9,888 nucleotides of DNA from Pseudomonadota bacterium (lineage in GTDB: Bacteria; Pseudomonadota; Gammaproteobacteria; Competibacterales; Competibacteraceae): assembly GCA_018262135.1 (NCBI GenBank), contig JAGTSD010000038.1, positions 1 to 9,888 of the forward strand, written 5' to 3'. The notes below the pieces were generated by a model. The model did not search any database. It saw only the letters and a list, made by a program, of their open reading frames with translations, and was not told the origin of the DNA. The translations under genes were made by a program, and so were the position numbers. This document shows, in pieces, positions 1 through 6,677 of the stretch (positions are counted from its first letter, which is position 1; each line of letters starts with the position of its first letter).

Positions 1-168
1 AAGTTCGCCAAGGATTACGGTGTGCTGCTGGAAGATGGACCGCTGGCCGGCCTGACTGCCCGCGCCGTGGTGGTGCTGGATCAGAACAACCGGGTGCTTT
101 ACACCGAACTGGTCCCGGAAATCGCCCAGGAACCGCATTACGACACGGCCCTGGCGGCGCTGAAGTGA
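1..168 (+). CDS. tpx: Thiol peroxidase, C-terminal part (gene starts before the window)
   Basis: The first 55 codons of the window are the C-terminus of an atypical 2-Cys peroxiredoxin of the Tpx family, which reduces organic hydroperoxides and H2O2 using thioredoxin. The visible part reads from [18 protein letters not shown] through TARAVVVLD to YDTALAALK and ends at a TGA at 166-168. This matches, from memory, the end of E. coli Tpx (YGVAIADGPLKGLAARAVVVID and EPDYEAALAVLKA). The conserved arginine of the ARAVVV strand, which helps activate the peroxidatic cysteine, is present. Both catalytic cysteines lie upstream of the window and cannot be checked. Only 7 bp separate the stop from the start of the gcvPB relic. 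No terminator-like hairpin follows, so transcription may continue into dgkA. Confidence 0.93.
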   Translation, partial: KFAKDYGVLLEDGPLAGLTARAVVVLDQNNRVLYTELVPEIAQEPHYDTALAALK

Positions 169-175
169 TCCCCTC

Positions 176-338
176 ATGCTGATCTTCGACCAGTCTCACC
201 CCAGTCGCCGGGCGATTATTCCCACCGCCGCGCCCGATGGGGCGTTGTCCGACATGCCATCGTCCGGTGCGGCGGCTGGACGAGGTGCGGGCCGCCCGTG
301 ACATGGATTTGACCTGGCGACCCGCTGCCGAATCCTGA
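176..338 (+). pseudogene. gcvPB: Internally deleted, frameshifted relic of glycine decarboxylase subunit 2
   Basis: An ATG at 176 opens MLIFDQSHPSRR, followed at about codon 24 by LSDMP. This resembles the start of GcvPB, the PLP-binding subunit 2 of the two-subunit P protein of the glycine cleavage system (remembered pattern MLIFE-SRPGRR, then a D-I/L-P about 20 residues later). From about 258 a different frame reads RPVRRLDEVRAARDMDLTW and ends at TGA 336-338. This resembles the very end of GcvPB (B. subtilis, from memory: KRLDETMAARKPVLRY). GcvPB is normally about 480-490 residues, so some 430 residues, including the whole PLP site with its lysine, are missing. The two ends are in different frames, so no joined protein can be made: the 176 frame stops at 300-302 after 42 codons. 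The simplest reading is one internal deletion near 255-266. An assembly collapse is the alternative. Without recognising the two ends this would look like a 176-bp gap before dgkA. Confidence 0.68.
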
Positions 339-344
339 TCTACG

Positions 345-707
345 ATGGGCTTGCAACATCACAAGGGCTGGCGCCGGCTGGTCAACGCCACCGGCTATTC
401 GTGGGCAGGGCTCAAGGCGGCCTGGCGCAACGAGGAAGCGTTCCGGCAGGAGGCGCTGCTGTGCGCCGTGCTCGCGCCGCTGGCGCTGTGGCTGGGCGAT
501 AGCGCGGTGGAGCGGGCGCTGCTGATCGGCAGTCTGTTGCTGATCGCGATCGTCGAGTTGCTCAACACCGGCATCGAGGCCGCCATCGACCGCATCGGCC
601 CGGAACGCCACGAACTGTCGGGCCGGGCCAAGGACATCGGCTCGGCGGCGGTGTTCGTGGCGCTGCTCAACGCCGGCGTGGTGTGGCTGCTGATTCTATT
701 GGCCTGA
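345..707 (+). CDS. dgkA: Diacylglycerol kinase (small integral-membrane type)
   Basis: This 120-residue protein phosphorylates diacylglycerol with ATP in the inner membrane, recycling the lipid left by membrane-derived oligosaccharide or LPS modification. It has the length and layout of E. coli DgkA (about 121 residues): an amphipathic N-terminus (GWRRLVNATGYSWAGLKAAW) and three membrane segments near residues 37-50, 55-72 and 99-119. Active-site residues align with a +2 offset: E30 in NEEAFRQE, E71 and N74 in IVELLNTGIE, E78, and K96-D97 in ELSGRAKDIGSA. The ATG at 345 gives the usual length but has no clear Shine-Dalgarno sequence. It lies 6 bp after the stop of the gcvPB relic, so translation may once have been coupled to that gene. 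The last 41 bp overlap the end of bioD on the other strand. Confidence 0.97.
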   Translation: MGLQHHKGWRRLVNATGYSWAGLKAAWRNEEAFRQEALLCAVLAPLALWLGDSAVERALLIGSLLLIAIVELLNTGIEAAIDRIGPERHELSGRAKDIGSAAVFVALLNAGVVWLLILLA

Positions 708-1374
708 GCAATCCCGGCAAGGCGGACAGACGCAGCGCCAGCGCCGCCTGCTCGGGGCTCGCGCCGTGCGGAACCACGCCCAGCAGCGGAGCATTCAGAC
801 GGGTTTGCAAGGTTTCCAGATTGGCCTCGAAGCGGGCCATGGCCGGGGCGATCCGGTTGGCGATCCAACCGGCCAGGGTCAAACACCGGTTCGCTATCGC
901 CTCGGCGGTGAGCAGGGCGTGATTGAGACAACCCAGCCGCATCCCCACCACCAGCACCACCGGCAAGGCCAGGCGTTGCACCAAGTCCGCCGTGTCGGTG
1001 TGCGCGTCGAGCGGCACGCGAAACCCGCCCACGCCTTCCACCCAGACCACGTCGGCCTGCGTTCGCAAGCGTTCGAGCGCCTGGTCGATTACCGTCATGT
1101 CAATCGGCCGGCCCGCTTCGGCGGCGGCGATGTGCGGCGCGATGGGCGGCGCGTACAGATACGGATTCACCCATTCCAGCGGTGGCCGAACCGAACTGGC
1201 GGCCAGCAGTTGCACGACATCGTCATTGCGCCCGTCCGCCTCGATCCCTGCCGCGATAGGTTTCATGCCGACGGCGTTTAATCCCAACCGGCGCGTGGCG
1301 TGTAGCAGGGTGCAGGTCACGCGGGTTTTGCCCACGCCGGTATCGGTGCCGGTGACGAAAAAGGCGGGGTTCAT
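667..1374 (-). CDS. bioD: ATP-dependent dethiobiotin synthetase
   Basis: BioD closes the ureido ring of dethiobiotin from 7,8-diaminopelargonic acid, CO2 and ATP in the cytoplasm. The 235-residue product has the P-loop TGTDTGVGKT (residues 8-17), the catalytic lysine K38 in GMKPIAAG, the D51-D52 pair in RNDDVV, and VEGVGGFRVPL (112-122, the E. coli VEGAGG loop). The ATG at 1374 is chosen because it puts the P-loop at the normal distance from the start and because its first bases overlap the bioC stop (ATGA on the minus strand, 1371-1374). An ATG seven codons further upstream at 1395 is possible but adds only MADRHAA. No Shine-Dalgarno sequence is visible, as expected for coupled translation. 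It is the last gene of the bio operon and runs 41 bp into the 3' end of dgkA. Slightly longer than the usual ~225 residues because of an Arg-rich tail (PRRR). Confidence 0.96.
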   Translation of the reverse strand: MNPAFFVTGTDTGVGKTRVTCTLLHATRRLGLNAVGMKPIAAGIEADGRNDDVVQLLAASSVRPPLEWVNPYLYAPPIAPHIAAAEAGRPIDMTVIDQALERLRTQADVVWVEGVGGFRVPLDAHTDTADLVQRLALPVVLVVGMRLGCLNHALLTAEAIANRCLTLAGWIANRIAPAMARFEANLETLQTRLNAPLLGVVPHGASPEQAALALRLSALPGLLRPIESAATPRRR

Positions 1375-2186
1375 AGCCGCGTGGCGATCAGCCACACCCC
1401 GTCATAGGTCAACGGCAATCCGCCCGCTTCCCGCAACTGCTCATAGCGATCATTGATGGCCCGCCACGCGCTGCGGCTGAGAGGCATCGGGCGGCGCTGC
1501 TCGACTTCGCGGGCGCCCACCGCCTTGACGCTGCGCAGCGCGCTGCGCGCGTCGGGAAAGCAGCGGCGCACCGGTCGCCGCTCCCAGACCCTTACCGTCC
1601 ACCCGGCGGCCCGGCATTCCGCCAGCAGTTGTTCGGGCGGCGGCATAGTCAGAATGTGGCTGTAGCCGTCGGCCCCGGCGAAGGCATGGCGCAATTCGGG
1701 AAAATTGTCCGCGCCGAGCGTGGCGACCGCCAGCCATCCCCCAGTTTGGAGCACCCGCCCGGCCTCGGCCAGACACTGGCGCGGATCGTTCCATTGCCAG
1801 GTTAGACTCGACCAGTAGCCGCCGAAACAGCCATCGCCGAAGGGCAAGGCTTCGATGTCGGCGCAAATCACCGCCGCACCGGGGTACTGGGTCCGCGCCA
1901 CCGCCAGCATGGCAGGCGCGAAGTCAAGCAGGGCGAGTTCCGCCTGGGGCCAGCGTTGCGCCAGCCAGCGCGCGCTGTAGCCGGTGCCGCAGCCGGCGTC
2001 CAGAATGGCGGTGGGTTCCCTCTCCACGCCAGCCTGGAGCAAGTGCGCCGCCAGCCGGTCGGCCATCTCGCGCTGCACGTCGGCGGCCGCGTCGTAGCCG
2101 GCCGCGGCCTGATCGAAAGCCTGGCGGATACGCTGCTTGGCCGGCAGCGCGGGAGGCGGGTTAATCACGGTGATCGGCGCAGTCAT
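1371..2186 (-). CDS. bioC: Malonyl-ACP O-methyltransferase
   Basis: BioC transfers a methyl group from S-adenosylmethionine to the free carboxyl of malonyl-ACP, disguising it so that fatty-acid synthesis can extend it to pimeloyl-ACP methyl ester. The 271-residue product is a class I methyltransferase: FDQAAAGYDAAADVQ near residues 24-38 is the BioC N-terminal signature, motif I is LDAGCGTG (62-69), an acidic residue at D88 ends strand 2, ADIEALPF (109-116) is the motif II region, and WSSLTWQWNDP (125-135) matches the BioC SNLAVQW motif. The C-terminus GLPLTYDGVWLIA matches the E. coli LPLTYH ending. The ATG at 2186 is preferred because it opens MTAPITV just before the conserved region; the frame is open a further 56 codons upstream, inside bioF, but that part is Arg/Cys-rich shadow sequence. 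It overlaps bioF by 26 nt and bioD by 3 nt. Confidence 0.95.
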   Translation of the reverse strand: MTAPITVINPPPALPAKQRIRQAFDQAAAGYDAAADVQREMADRLAAHLLQAGVEREPTAILDAGCGTGYSARWLAQRWPQAELALLDFAPAMLAVARTQYPGAAVICADIEALPFGDGCFGGYWSSLTWQWNDPRQCLAEAGRVLQTGGWLAVATLGADNFPELRHAFAGADGYSHILTMPPPEQLLAECRAAGWTVRVWERRPVRRCFPDARSALRSVKAVGAREVEQRRPMPLSRSAWRAINDRYEQLREAGGLPLTYDGVWLIATRL

Positions 2187-3327
2187 GGAGAGCCGCGATG
2201 AGATCGTCGATCTGGGATTCACGATGCGCCGCCGACAGGGAAATCCGCAGCCGGGCCGTGCCCGCCGGCACTGTGGGCGGCCGAATGGCCGGAACCCACA
2301 GCCCGCGTTCGAACAGCCGTCCAGCCAGCCGCACGGCAGCCTCGTTCCCGCCAACCAGCAACGGTTGAATCGCGGTGGGTGAAGGCGGCAGGCGCCATGG
2401 TAGATCGTTCAGACCTTCCTGCAATCGCACGATCAGGCGCTGCAAATGCGCGCGCCGCTCGTCGCCATCCGCGATCAGTTCCAGGCTGGCGAGCAACGCG
2501 GCGGCCAGGATCGGGCTGGAGGCGGTGGTGAAAATGTAGGAGCGCGCCCGCTGCATCAGCCACTCGATCACCCGCTGGTCGCCGGCCACGAACGCCCCGG
2601 ACACACCGGCGGCCTTACCCAGCGTGCCCATCAGGATTAGCCGGGGCGACGGCGGTAAATTAAAGTGGGCGAGGCTGCCGCGCCCATTGGGACCGAGCAC
2701 GCCAAATCCATGCGCGTCATCCACCACCAGCCAGGCGTCGAATCGTTCGGCCAGCGCGAACAGTTCCGGCAACGGCGCCAGATCGCCGTCCATGCTGAAC
2801 ACCGCGTCGGTGAGAATCAGCTTGCGGCGAGCGCGGCTTTGCTCCAGTCGGCGGGCGAGCGCGCCGGCATCGCCATGGGCGTAGCGCACGTGCTCGGCGC
2901 GGGCCAGCAGGGCGGCGTCGATCAGCGAGGCGTGATTCAGCTTGTCGGCGAAAATGGCGTCATCGCGGCCAACCAGGGTGGGCGCTACGGCCAGATTCGC
3001 CATATAGCCCGTGGTGAAGTACAGCCCCCGCTCCCGCCCGACGAACGCCGCCAGCCGCTCCTCCAAATCCGCGTGGGGTCGCAAATGGCCGCTGACCGCG
3101 TGCGAAGCGCCGCTGCCGACGCCCCAACGCCCAGCAGCCGTTTGGGCCGCTGCGACCAGGGCGGGATGATTCGCCAGACCGAGGTAGTCGTTGCTGCAAA
3201 AGGCGACGACGCGCCGACCCTCGATCACGGCTTCCGGCCCGCAGGGCGCGTCCAGCGTCCGGCGGCGGCGCAACAGACCGTCGGCGGCCAGTTGGGCGAG
3301 GCCCGCTTCCAGTTCGTCCCAGATCAT
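2161..3327 (-). CDS. bioF: 8-amino-7-oxononanoate synthase
   Basis: BioF condenses pimeloyl-ACP with L-alanine, releasing CO2, to make 8-amino-7-oxononanoate. The 388-residue product is a full-length alpha-oxoamine synthase (E. coli 384). Visible landmarks: FCSNDYLGLANHP (43-55), GSGASHAVSGHL (71-82), the His that stacks on PLP, H132 in LNHASLIDAAL, DAVFSMDGD (174-182), the PLP aspartate region DDAHGFGVLG (203-212), and the Schiff-base lysine K238 in MGTLGKAAGVSGAF. The ATG at 3327 overlaps the bioA stop (ATGA on the minus strand, 3324-3327), and a GAGG lies 10 nt upstream of it. The 3' end runs 26 nt into bioC. All key residues are intact, so the enzyme should be active. Confidence 0.97.
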   Translation of the reverse strand: MIWDELEAGLAQLAADGLLRRRRTLDAPCGPEAVIEGRRVVAFCSNDYLGLANHPALVAAAQTAAGRWGVGSGASHAVSGHLRPHADLEERLAAFVGRERGLYFTTGYMANLAVAPTLVGRDDAIFADKLNHASLIDAALLARAEHVRYAHGDAGALARRLEQSRARRKLILTDAVFSMDGDLAPLPELFALAERFDAWLVVDDAHGFGVLGPNGRGSLAHFNLPPSPRLILMGTLGKAAGVSGAFVAGDQRVIEWLMQRARSYIFTTASSPILAAALLASLELIADGDERRAHLQRLIVRLQEGLNDLPWRLPPSPTAIQPLLVGGNEAAVRLAGRLFERGLWVPAIRPPTVPAGTARLRISLSAAHRESQIDDLIAALHDCADHRD

Positions 3328-4646
3328 GCCAGCGCCTCATCCAGCGCCGCGACCGCTCGTTCCGCCAGCAGGGCGGCTTCGTCGTCATCGAGAATGTAGG
3401 GCGGCATGAAATAGATCGTGGTTCCCAGCGGGCGCAACAGGATTTCACGTTGCAGCGCTTCGCGGTAGAAACGTGAGCGGAAATCGGGATCGTTGGTATT
3501 AATGTCCACCGCCCAGATCATGCCCCGGCAGCGGAAATGCCGCGCCCGGGGATGGTGGGCCAGTGGCGCCAGCAAGGCGGTGAACCGCTCGGCGAAACGC
3601 CGGTTGCGGGCCAGCACGTCTTCCTCGGCGAAAATATCCAGGGTCGCCAGCGCCGCCCGGCAGGCCAGCGGGTTGCCGGTGTAGGAATGGGAATGGAGAA
3701 AGCCGCGCGTCACCGCGTCGTCGTAAAAAGCGGCGAACACGTCCTCCGTAGTCAGCACTGTGGACAAGGGCAGATAACCGCCGGTCAGGCCCTTGGACAG
3801 GCAGAGGAAATCGGGGCGGACGCCGGCCTGTTCGTGGGCGAACAGCGTGCCGGTGCGGCCAAAGCCCACCATGATTTCATCGGCGATCAGGTGAACCTGA
3901 TAGCGGTCGCACAGAGCGCGGGCCAGTTGCAAATATTCCGGATCGTGCATCGCCATTCCGGTCGCACCCTGCACCAGTGGTTCGATGATCAGGGCGGCGA
4001 TGGCGTCATGGCGCGCGGCCAGCATCGCTTCCAGCGCGGTGGCGGCGCGGCGGGCGACCTCAGCGGCGGATTCTCCCGGCTCCGCCTGGCGCGCGTCAGG
4101 CGAGGGCACGGTAATCGCTTGCCGCAGCAGGGGCGCGTAGACCTCCTTGTAAAGCGCGACATCGCTCACGCCCAGCGTGCCCAGGGTTTCGCCGTGATAG
4201 CCGCCGGCCAGACAGAGAAAATGGTTCTTGTCGGGCTGGCCGTGGTTGCGCCAATAATGAAACGACATCTTCAGGGCGATTTCCACCGCCGAGGAGCCGT
4301 CCGAGGCGTAGAAACAATGGCCGAGCGTGTTCCCGGTCAGCGCCGCCAGTCGTTCGGACAGTTCCACCACCGGCGCATGGGTGAAGCCGGCCAGAATGAC
4401 GTGTTCCAGCCGGTCCAGTTGCTCCTTGACGGCGGCGCTGAGGCGCGGATGGGCGTGGCCGAACAGATTGACCCACCACGAACTGATCGCGTCCAGATAA
4501 CGCCGGCCCTCGAAATCGTACAGCCACGCGCCCTGGCCGCGCGCCACTGGAATCAGCGGCAACACGCCGGCATCGTGGAGCTTCATCTGGGTGCAGGGAT
4601 GCCAGACGGCTTTAAGACTGCGGTCGAGCCAGTCGCGGTTGCTCAT
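3324..4646 (-). CDS. bioA: Adenosylmethionine-8-amino-7-oxononanoate aminotransferase
   Basis: BioA is the PLP-dependent class III aminotransferase that makes 7,8-diaminopelargonate, normally using S-adenosylmethionine as amino donor. The 440-residue product shows the BioA N-terminal signature VWHPCTQMK (14-22), SSWWVNLFGHAHP (55-67), SDGSSAVEIALKM (115-127), GGYHGETLG (148-156), IADEIMVGFGRTG (254-266) with PLP aspartate D256, and the Schiff-base lysine K285 in LCLSKGLTGGYLPLS. The frame extends upstream to an ATG at 4775 inside bioB, but 4646 is the better start because it puts HPCTQ at the family's usual position and leaves 11 bp after the bioB stop. GGAG in the last codons of bioB is the only Shine-Dalgarno candidate and is rather distant. 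Placement between bioB and bioF on the same strand differs from E. coli, where bioA is divergent. Confidence 0.96.
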   Translation of the reverse strand: MSNRDWLDRSLKAVWHPCTQMKLHDAGVLPLIPVARGQGAWLYDFEGRRYLDAISSWWVNLFGHAHPRLSAAVKEQLDRLEHVILAGFTHAPVVELSERLAALTGNTLGHCFYASDGSSAVEIALKMSFHYWRNHGQPDKNHFLCLAGGYHGETLGTLGVSDVALYKEVYAPLLRQAITVPSPDARQAEPGESAAEVARRAATALEAMLAARHDAIAALIIEPLVQGATGMAMHDPEYLQLARALCDRYQVHLIADEIMVGFGRTGTLFAHEQAGVRPDFLCLSKGLTGGYLPLSTVLTTEDVFAAFYDDAVTRGFLHSHSYTGNPLACRAALATLDIFAEEDVLARNRRFAERFTALLAPLAHHPRARHFRCRGMIWAVDINTNDPDFRSRFYREALQREILLRPLGTTIYFMPPYILDDDEAALLAERAVAALDEALA

Positions 4647-4657
4647 GGGCGATTCGG

Positions 4658-5650
4658 CTAGACTCCGTGCAAGCCCAACTTCTCGAACAGGGCTTCGTCG
4701 CGCGCCATTTGCGGATTGCTGGTGGTCAACAGCCTGTCGCCGTAGAAAATCGAGTTGGCCCCGGCCAGGAAGCACAACGCCTGTTCGGCCTCGCTCATCT
4801 GCTCGCGTCCGGCGGACAGGCGCACGTAGCTGCGCGGCATGGTGATGCGGGCGGCGGCGATGGTGCGCGCGAATTCGAAAATGTCGGTCGGTTCATTGTT
4901 GGCGAGCGGCGTGCCGGGAATAGCGATCAAATTATTGATCGGCACCGATTCCGGCGGCGGATCGAGATTGGCCAGCGTGGCGATCAACCCGGCCCGGTGC
5001 AGGCGCGATTCTCCCAGCCCGACGATGCCGCCGCTGCACACTTTCAGGCCGGCCTCGCGCACGCTGCGCAAGGTATCGAGCCGATTCTGATAGGTGTGGG
5101 TGGTGACGATCTCCTCGTAAAACTCCGGGGCGGTGTCGAGATTGTGGTTGTAGTAGTCCAGCCCCGCTTCCCGCAACTGCTGGGCCTGCCCTTCCTTGAG
5201 CATCCCCAGCGTAACGCAAGTTTCCAGGCCGAGGGCCTTGACCGCGCGCACCATGTCCAGCACCGGCCCCATGTCCTTGTCCTTGGGACCGCGCCAGGCC
5301 GCGCCCATGCAGAACCGGCTGGCGCCCTGGTCCTTGGCAGCCTGGGCGGCGGCCACCACCTCGTCGAGCGCCATCAGGTTCTGAGGTTGCAGATCGGTCG
5401 CGTGACGCTTGGACTGCGAGCAGTAGCCGCAATCCTCGGAACAGTTGCCGGTCTTGATCGACAGCAGGGTGGAACGCTGCACCGCATTGGGAGTGAAATT
5501 CGCCCGCAAGACTGCCTGCGCCTGGAACAGTAGATCGGCGAAGGGCAGCTCGAACAGCGCCAGCACCGCTTCCACGCTCCAGCCTGGAGTTTGAAGGACG
5601 GGAGGCTGCGCGCGCGGCGCTGGCTGGGAAAGAAGGGCTGCATTATTCAT
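4658..5650 (-). CDS. bioB: Biotin synthase (radical SAM)
   Basis: BioB inserts sulfur into dethiobiotin using a radical-SAM [4Fe-4S] cluster and a sacrificial [2Fe-2S] cluster. The 330-residue product has the radical-SAM motif as C70, C74, C77 in [13 protein letters not shown]. The [2Fe-2S] ligands align with E. coli C97, C128, C188 and R260 at a constant +17: C114 in [10 protein letters not shown]145 in [10 protein letters not shown]205 in [13 protein letters not shown], and R277 in [25 protein letters not shown] (166-178) is also typical. The 17 extra N-terminal residues (Ala/Pro/Gln-rich) are unremarkable. The ATG at 5650 opens MNNAALL. The bases just upstream contain CCCTCC rather than a purine-rich Shine-Dalgarno, so initiation is weak by sequence or depends on coupling. 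First gene of the bioB-bioA-bioF-bioC-bioD operon. Confidence 0.97.
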   Translation of the reverse strand: MNNAALLSQPAPRAQPPVLQTPGWSVEAVLALFELPFADLLFQAQAVLRANFTPNAVQRSTLLSIKTGNCSEDCGYCSQSKRHATDLQPQNLMALDEVVAAAQAAKDQGASRFCMGAAWRGPKDKDMGPVLDMVRAVKALGLETCVTLGMLKEGQAQQLREAGLDYYNHNLDTAPEFYEEIVTTHTYQNRLDTLRSVREAGLKVCSGGIVGLGESRLHRAGLIATLANLDPPPESVPINNLIAIPGTPLANNEPTDIFEFARTIAAARITMPRSYVRLSAGREQMSEAEQALCFLAGANSIFYGDRLLTTSNPQMARDEALFEKLGLHGV

Positions 5651-5807
5651 GAAACGTGATTTCCAGGAGGGATGAACAAGTTTTTGGATGAAGCGTCATG
5701 AAAACTGGTGGGTCATCGAGAACGGCATCGGGGCAAAGGTCGCTGGCAACAACCCCCACCTTACTAACAGCTTCAAGATAGCATCGCCAACTTGAAAAAC
5801 CATCCAT
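5643..5807 (-). other. Possible leader ORF (54 codons) running into the bioB start
   Basis: On the minus strand an ATG at 5807, preceded by GTGAGG, opens MDGFSSWRCYLEAV and continues to a TAA at 5643-5645, eight bases inside bioB. The bioB ATG (5648-5650) therefore lies within the last codons of this frame, an arrangement compatible with translational coupling. Against its being a gene: codons are rich in T-ending triplets (GAT GGT TTT, CTT, GTT), unlike the strongly GC-ending codons of all neighbours, and the peptide resembles nothing I know. It does not look like a methyl esterase or any biotin protein. Most likely an incidental open frame in a leader. Confidence 0.2.
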
Positions 5808-5904
5808 CCTCACGTCGCGAGAGGCGCGGCGGATCCCGTTGGCTATTCCCGGCTCGATTTTTACCACAAAGTCGCGAGCCTCAGGGACAATGTTGGTTTG
5901 GGCG
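5651..5904. promoter_or_regulatory. Leader / intergenic region upstream of the bio operon
   Basis: This 254-bp gap between bioB and the yrfG-like gene, both on the minus strand, is the longest non-coding stretch and is visibly less GC-rich than its surroundings. It should contain the bio promoter. The best minus-strand -10 candidate is TATCTT near 5775-5780, but no convincing -35 pairs with it. I looked for a BirA operator (TTGTAAACC, ~15 nt, GGTTTACAA) and found only a poor half-site, GGTTTTTCAA near 5791-5800, without a partner. No clear intrinsic terminator for the yrfG-like gene is visible. CTCGCGAC occurs twice on the minus strand (near 5815 and 5875). A short open frame in this region is listed separately. 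Confidence 0.45.
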
Positions 5905-6570
5905 TCAACCGACCGGCAACAGTTCGGAAAAGTCGTGAATCGCTGGGAATTCACCGGGCGATTTGGGCGGATGAGCGGAATCCGGCCGCAATACCGACAC
6001 CAGATGGGCGATTCCGTACCCTTGCGCGGCGCGCAGGATCGAAAGATTGTCATCCACCAGCAACGTCGCTGTCGGCTCGAACGGTTCCCACTCGCGCAGC
6101 CGGGGCCAGAATTCCGGCTGCTCCTTGACCAGCCCCAGATCGTGGGCGCAGACGATGGCGTCGAAATGGCCGGTCAGCCGGGTCTTCTCCATCTTCAGGG
6201 TCAGGCTGTGGCGATGGGCGTTGGTGACCAGCACGACCCGCTTGTCCGCAGCGCGCAGGGCATCCAAAAAGTCCAGCACGTGCGGATGCACCGCGATCAG
6301 ATGCTCGATTTCGCGCTTGAGGGTGACGATATCCAGCGCCAGTTCCCGGGTCCAGTAGTCGAGGCAATACCATTCCAGCGTTCCCTCCACTGCCCGGGTA
6401 CGGGCCATCACCTCGGCGCGGGCCCGGTCGAGCGACAGACCGTGGCGCTCGGCGTAGCGCTCCGGGACCAGTTCCAGCCAGAAATGATTGTCGAACCGCA
6501 GATCCAGCAGGGTACCGTCCATGTCGAGCAGGACGGTGCGAATTCGCGACCAGGGTAACTGCATGGTCAT
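5905..6570 (-). CDS. yrfG: GMP/IMP nucleotidase of the HAD superfamily (YrfG-like)
   Basis: This 221-residue haloacid-dehalogenase-type phosphatase resembles E. coli YrfG (222 residues), which dephosphorylates GMP and IMP. HAD motifs: I is LLDMDGTLLDL with nucleophile D16 and acid/base D18; II is LVTNAH with T116; III is K149 in GLVKEQPEFW; IV is LLVDDN with D173-D174. The cap region keeps EWYCLDYWTRELALDI (66-81), very like YrfG NWYCLDYWSEQLGLDI. The ATG at 6570 is chosen because MTMQLPWSRIRTV aligns residue for residue with the E. coli start through Trp7; an ATG two codons later (6564) is nearly as good, and the frame also extends to 6639. In other gammaproteobacteria this gene often sits with nudE and cysQ; here cysQ is its divergent neighbour and nudE is absent. 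Confidence 0.9.
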   Translation of the reverse strand: MTMQLPWSRIRTVLLDMDGTLLDLRFDNHFWLELVPERYAERHGLSLDRARAEVMARTRAVEGTLEWYCLDYWTRELALDIVTLKREIEHLIAVHPHVLDFLDALRAADKRVVLVTNAHRHSLTLKMEKTRLTGHFDAIVCAHDLGLVKEQPEFWPRLREWEPFEPTATLLVDDNLSILRAAQGYGIAHLVSVLRPDSAHPPKSPGEFPAIHDFSELLPVG

Positions 6571-6677
6571 CTCACGAAGGGCTCCCACCGGCAACCGGCT
6601 TGGGGTTGAATTGTGTAAAATTAAAGCAGACCGCGCCACAGTCGCGCGCCCAACCGATCCGCGAGGTTCCCCGCGTC
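6571..6677. promoter_or_regulatory. Divergent intergenic region between yrfG-like gene and cysQ
   Basis: These 107 bp must hold the promoters of two divergent genes. A small AT-rich island at 6606-6627 (TTGAATTGTGTAAAATTAAA) stands out from GC-rich surroundings. TAAAAT at 6616-6621 is a reasonable plus-strand -10 element, but no good -35 lies 16-18 bp upstream. CGAGG at 6662-6666, 11 nt before the cysQ ATG, is its probable ribosome binding site. On the minus strand GGGAG lies about 11 nt before the yrfG-like ATG. Confidence 0.4.

Noticed and set aside
216..611. A 131-codon minus-strand frame across the gcvPB relic and dgkA.
   Set aside because: Low-complexity Gln/Arg/Pro composition and antisense to dgkA; no ribosome site or family resemblance.
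3537..4661. A 374-codon plus-strand frame opposite bioA.
   Set aside because: It mirrors the bioA reading frame, lacks any domain signature, and bioA has all its catalytic residues on the other strand.
1423..5181. A perfect 19-nt direct repeat, CCCGCTTCCCGCAACTGCT, at 1423-1441 and 5163-5181.
   Set aside because: Both copies encode the same common helix peptide QLREAG in bioC and bioB with the host's preferred codons. Convergent codon use explains it better than a functional repeat.
5667..5701. AGGAGG followed by ATG on the plus strand before bioB, as a small gene.
   Set aside because: The spacing between AGGAGG and ATG is too short, and the frame ends after nine codons.
5791..5800. GGTTTTTCAA on the minus strand as half of a BirA operator.
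   Set aside because: It needs a one-base insertion to fit GGTTTACAA, and no partner half-site lies at the proper spacing.
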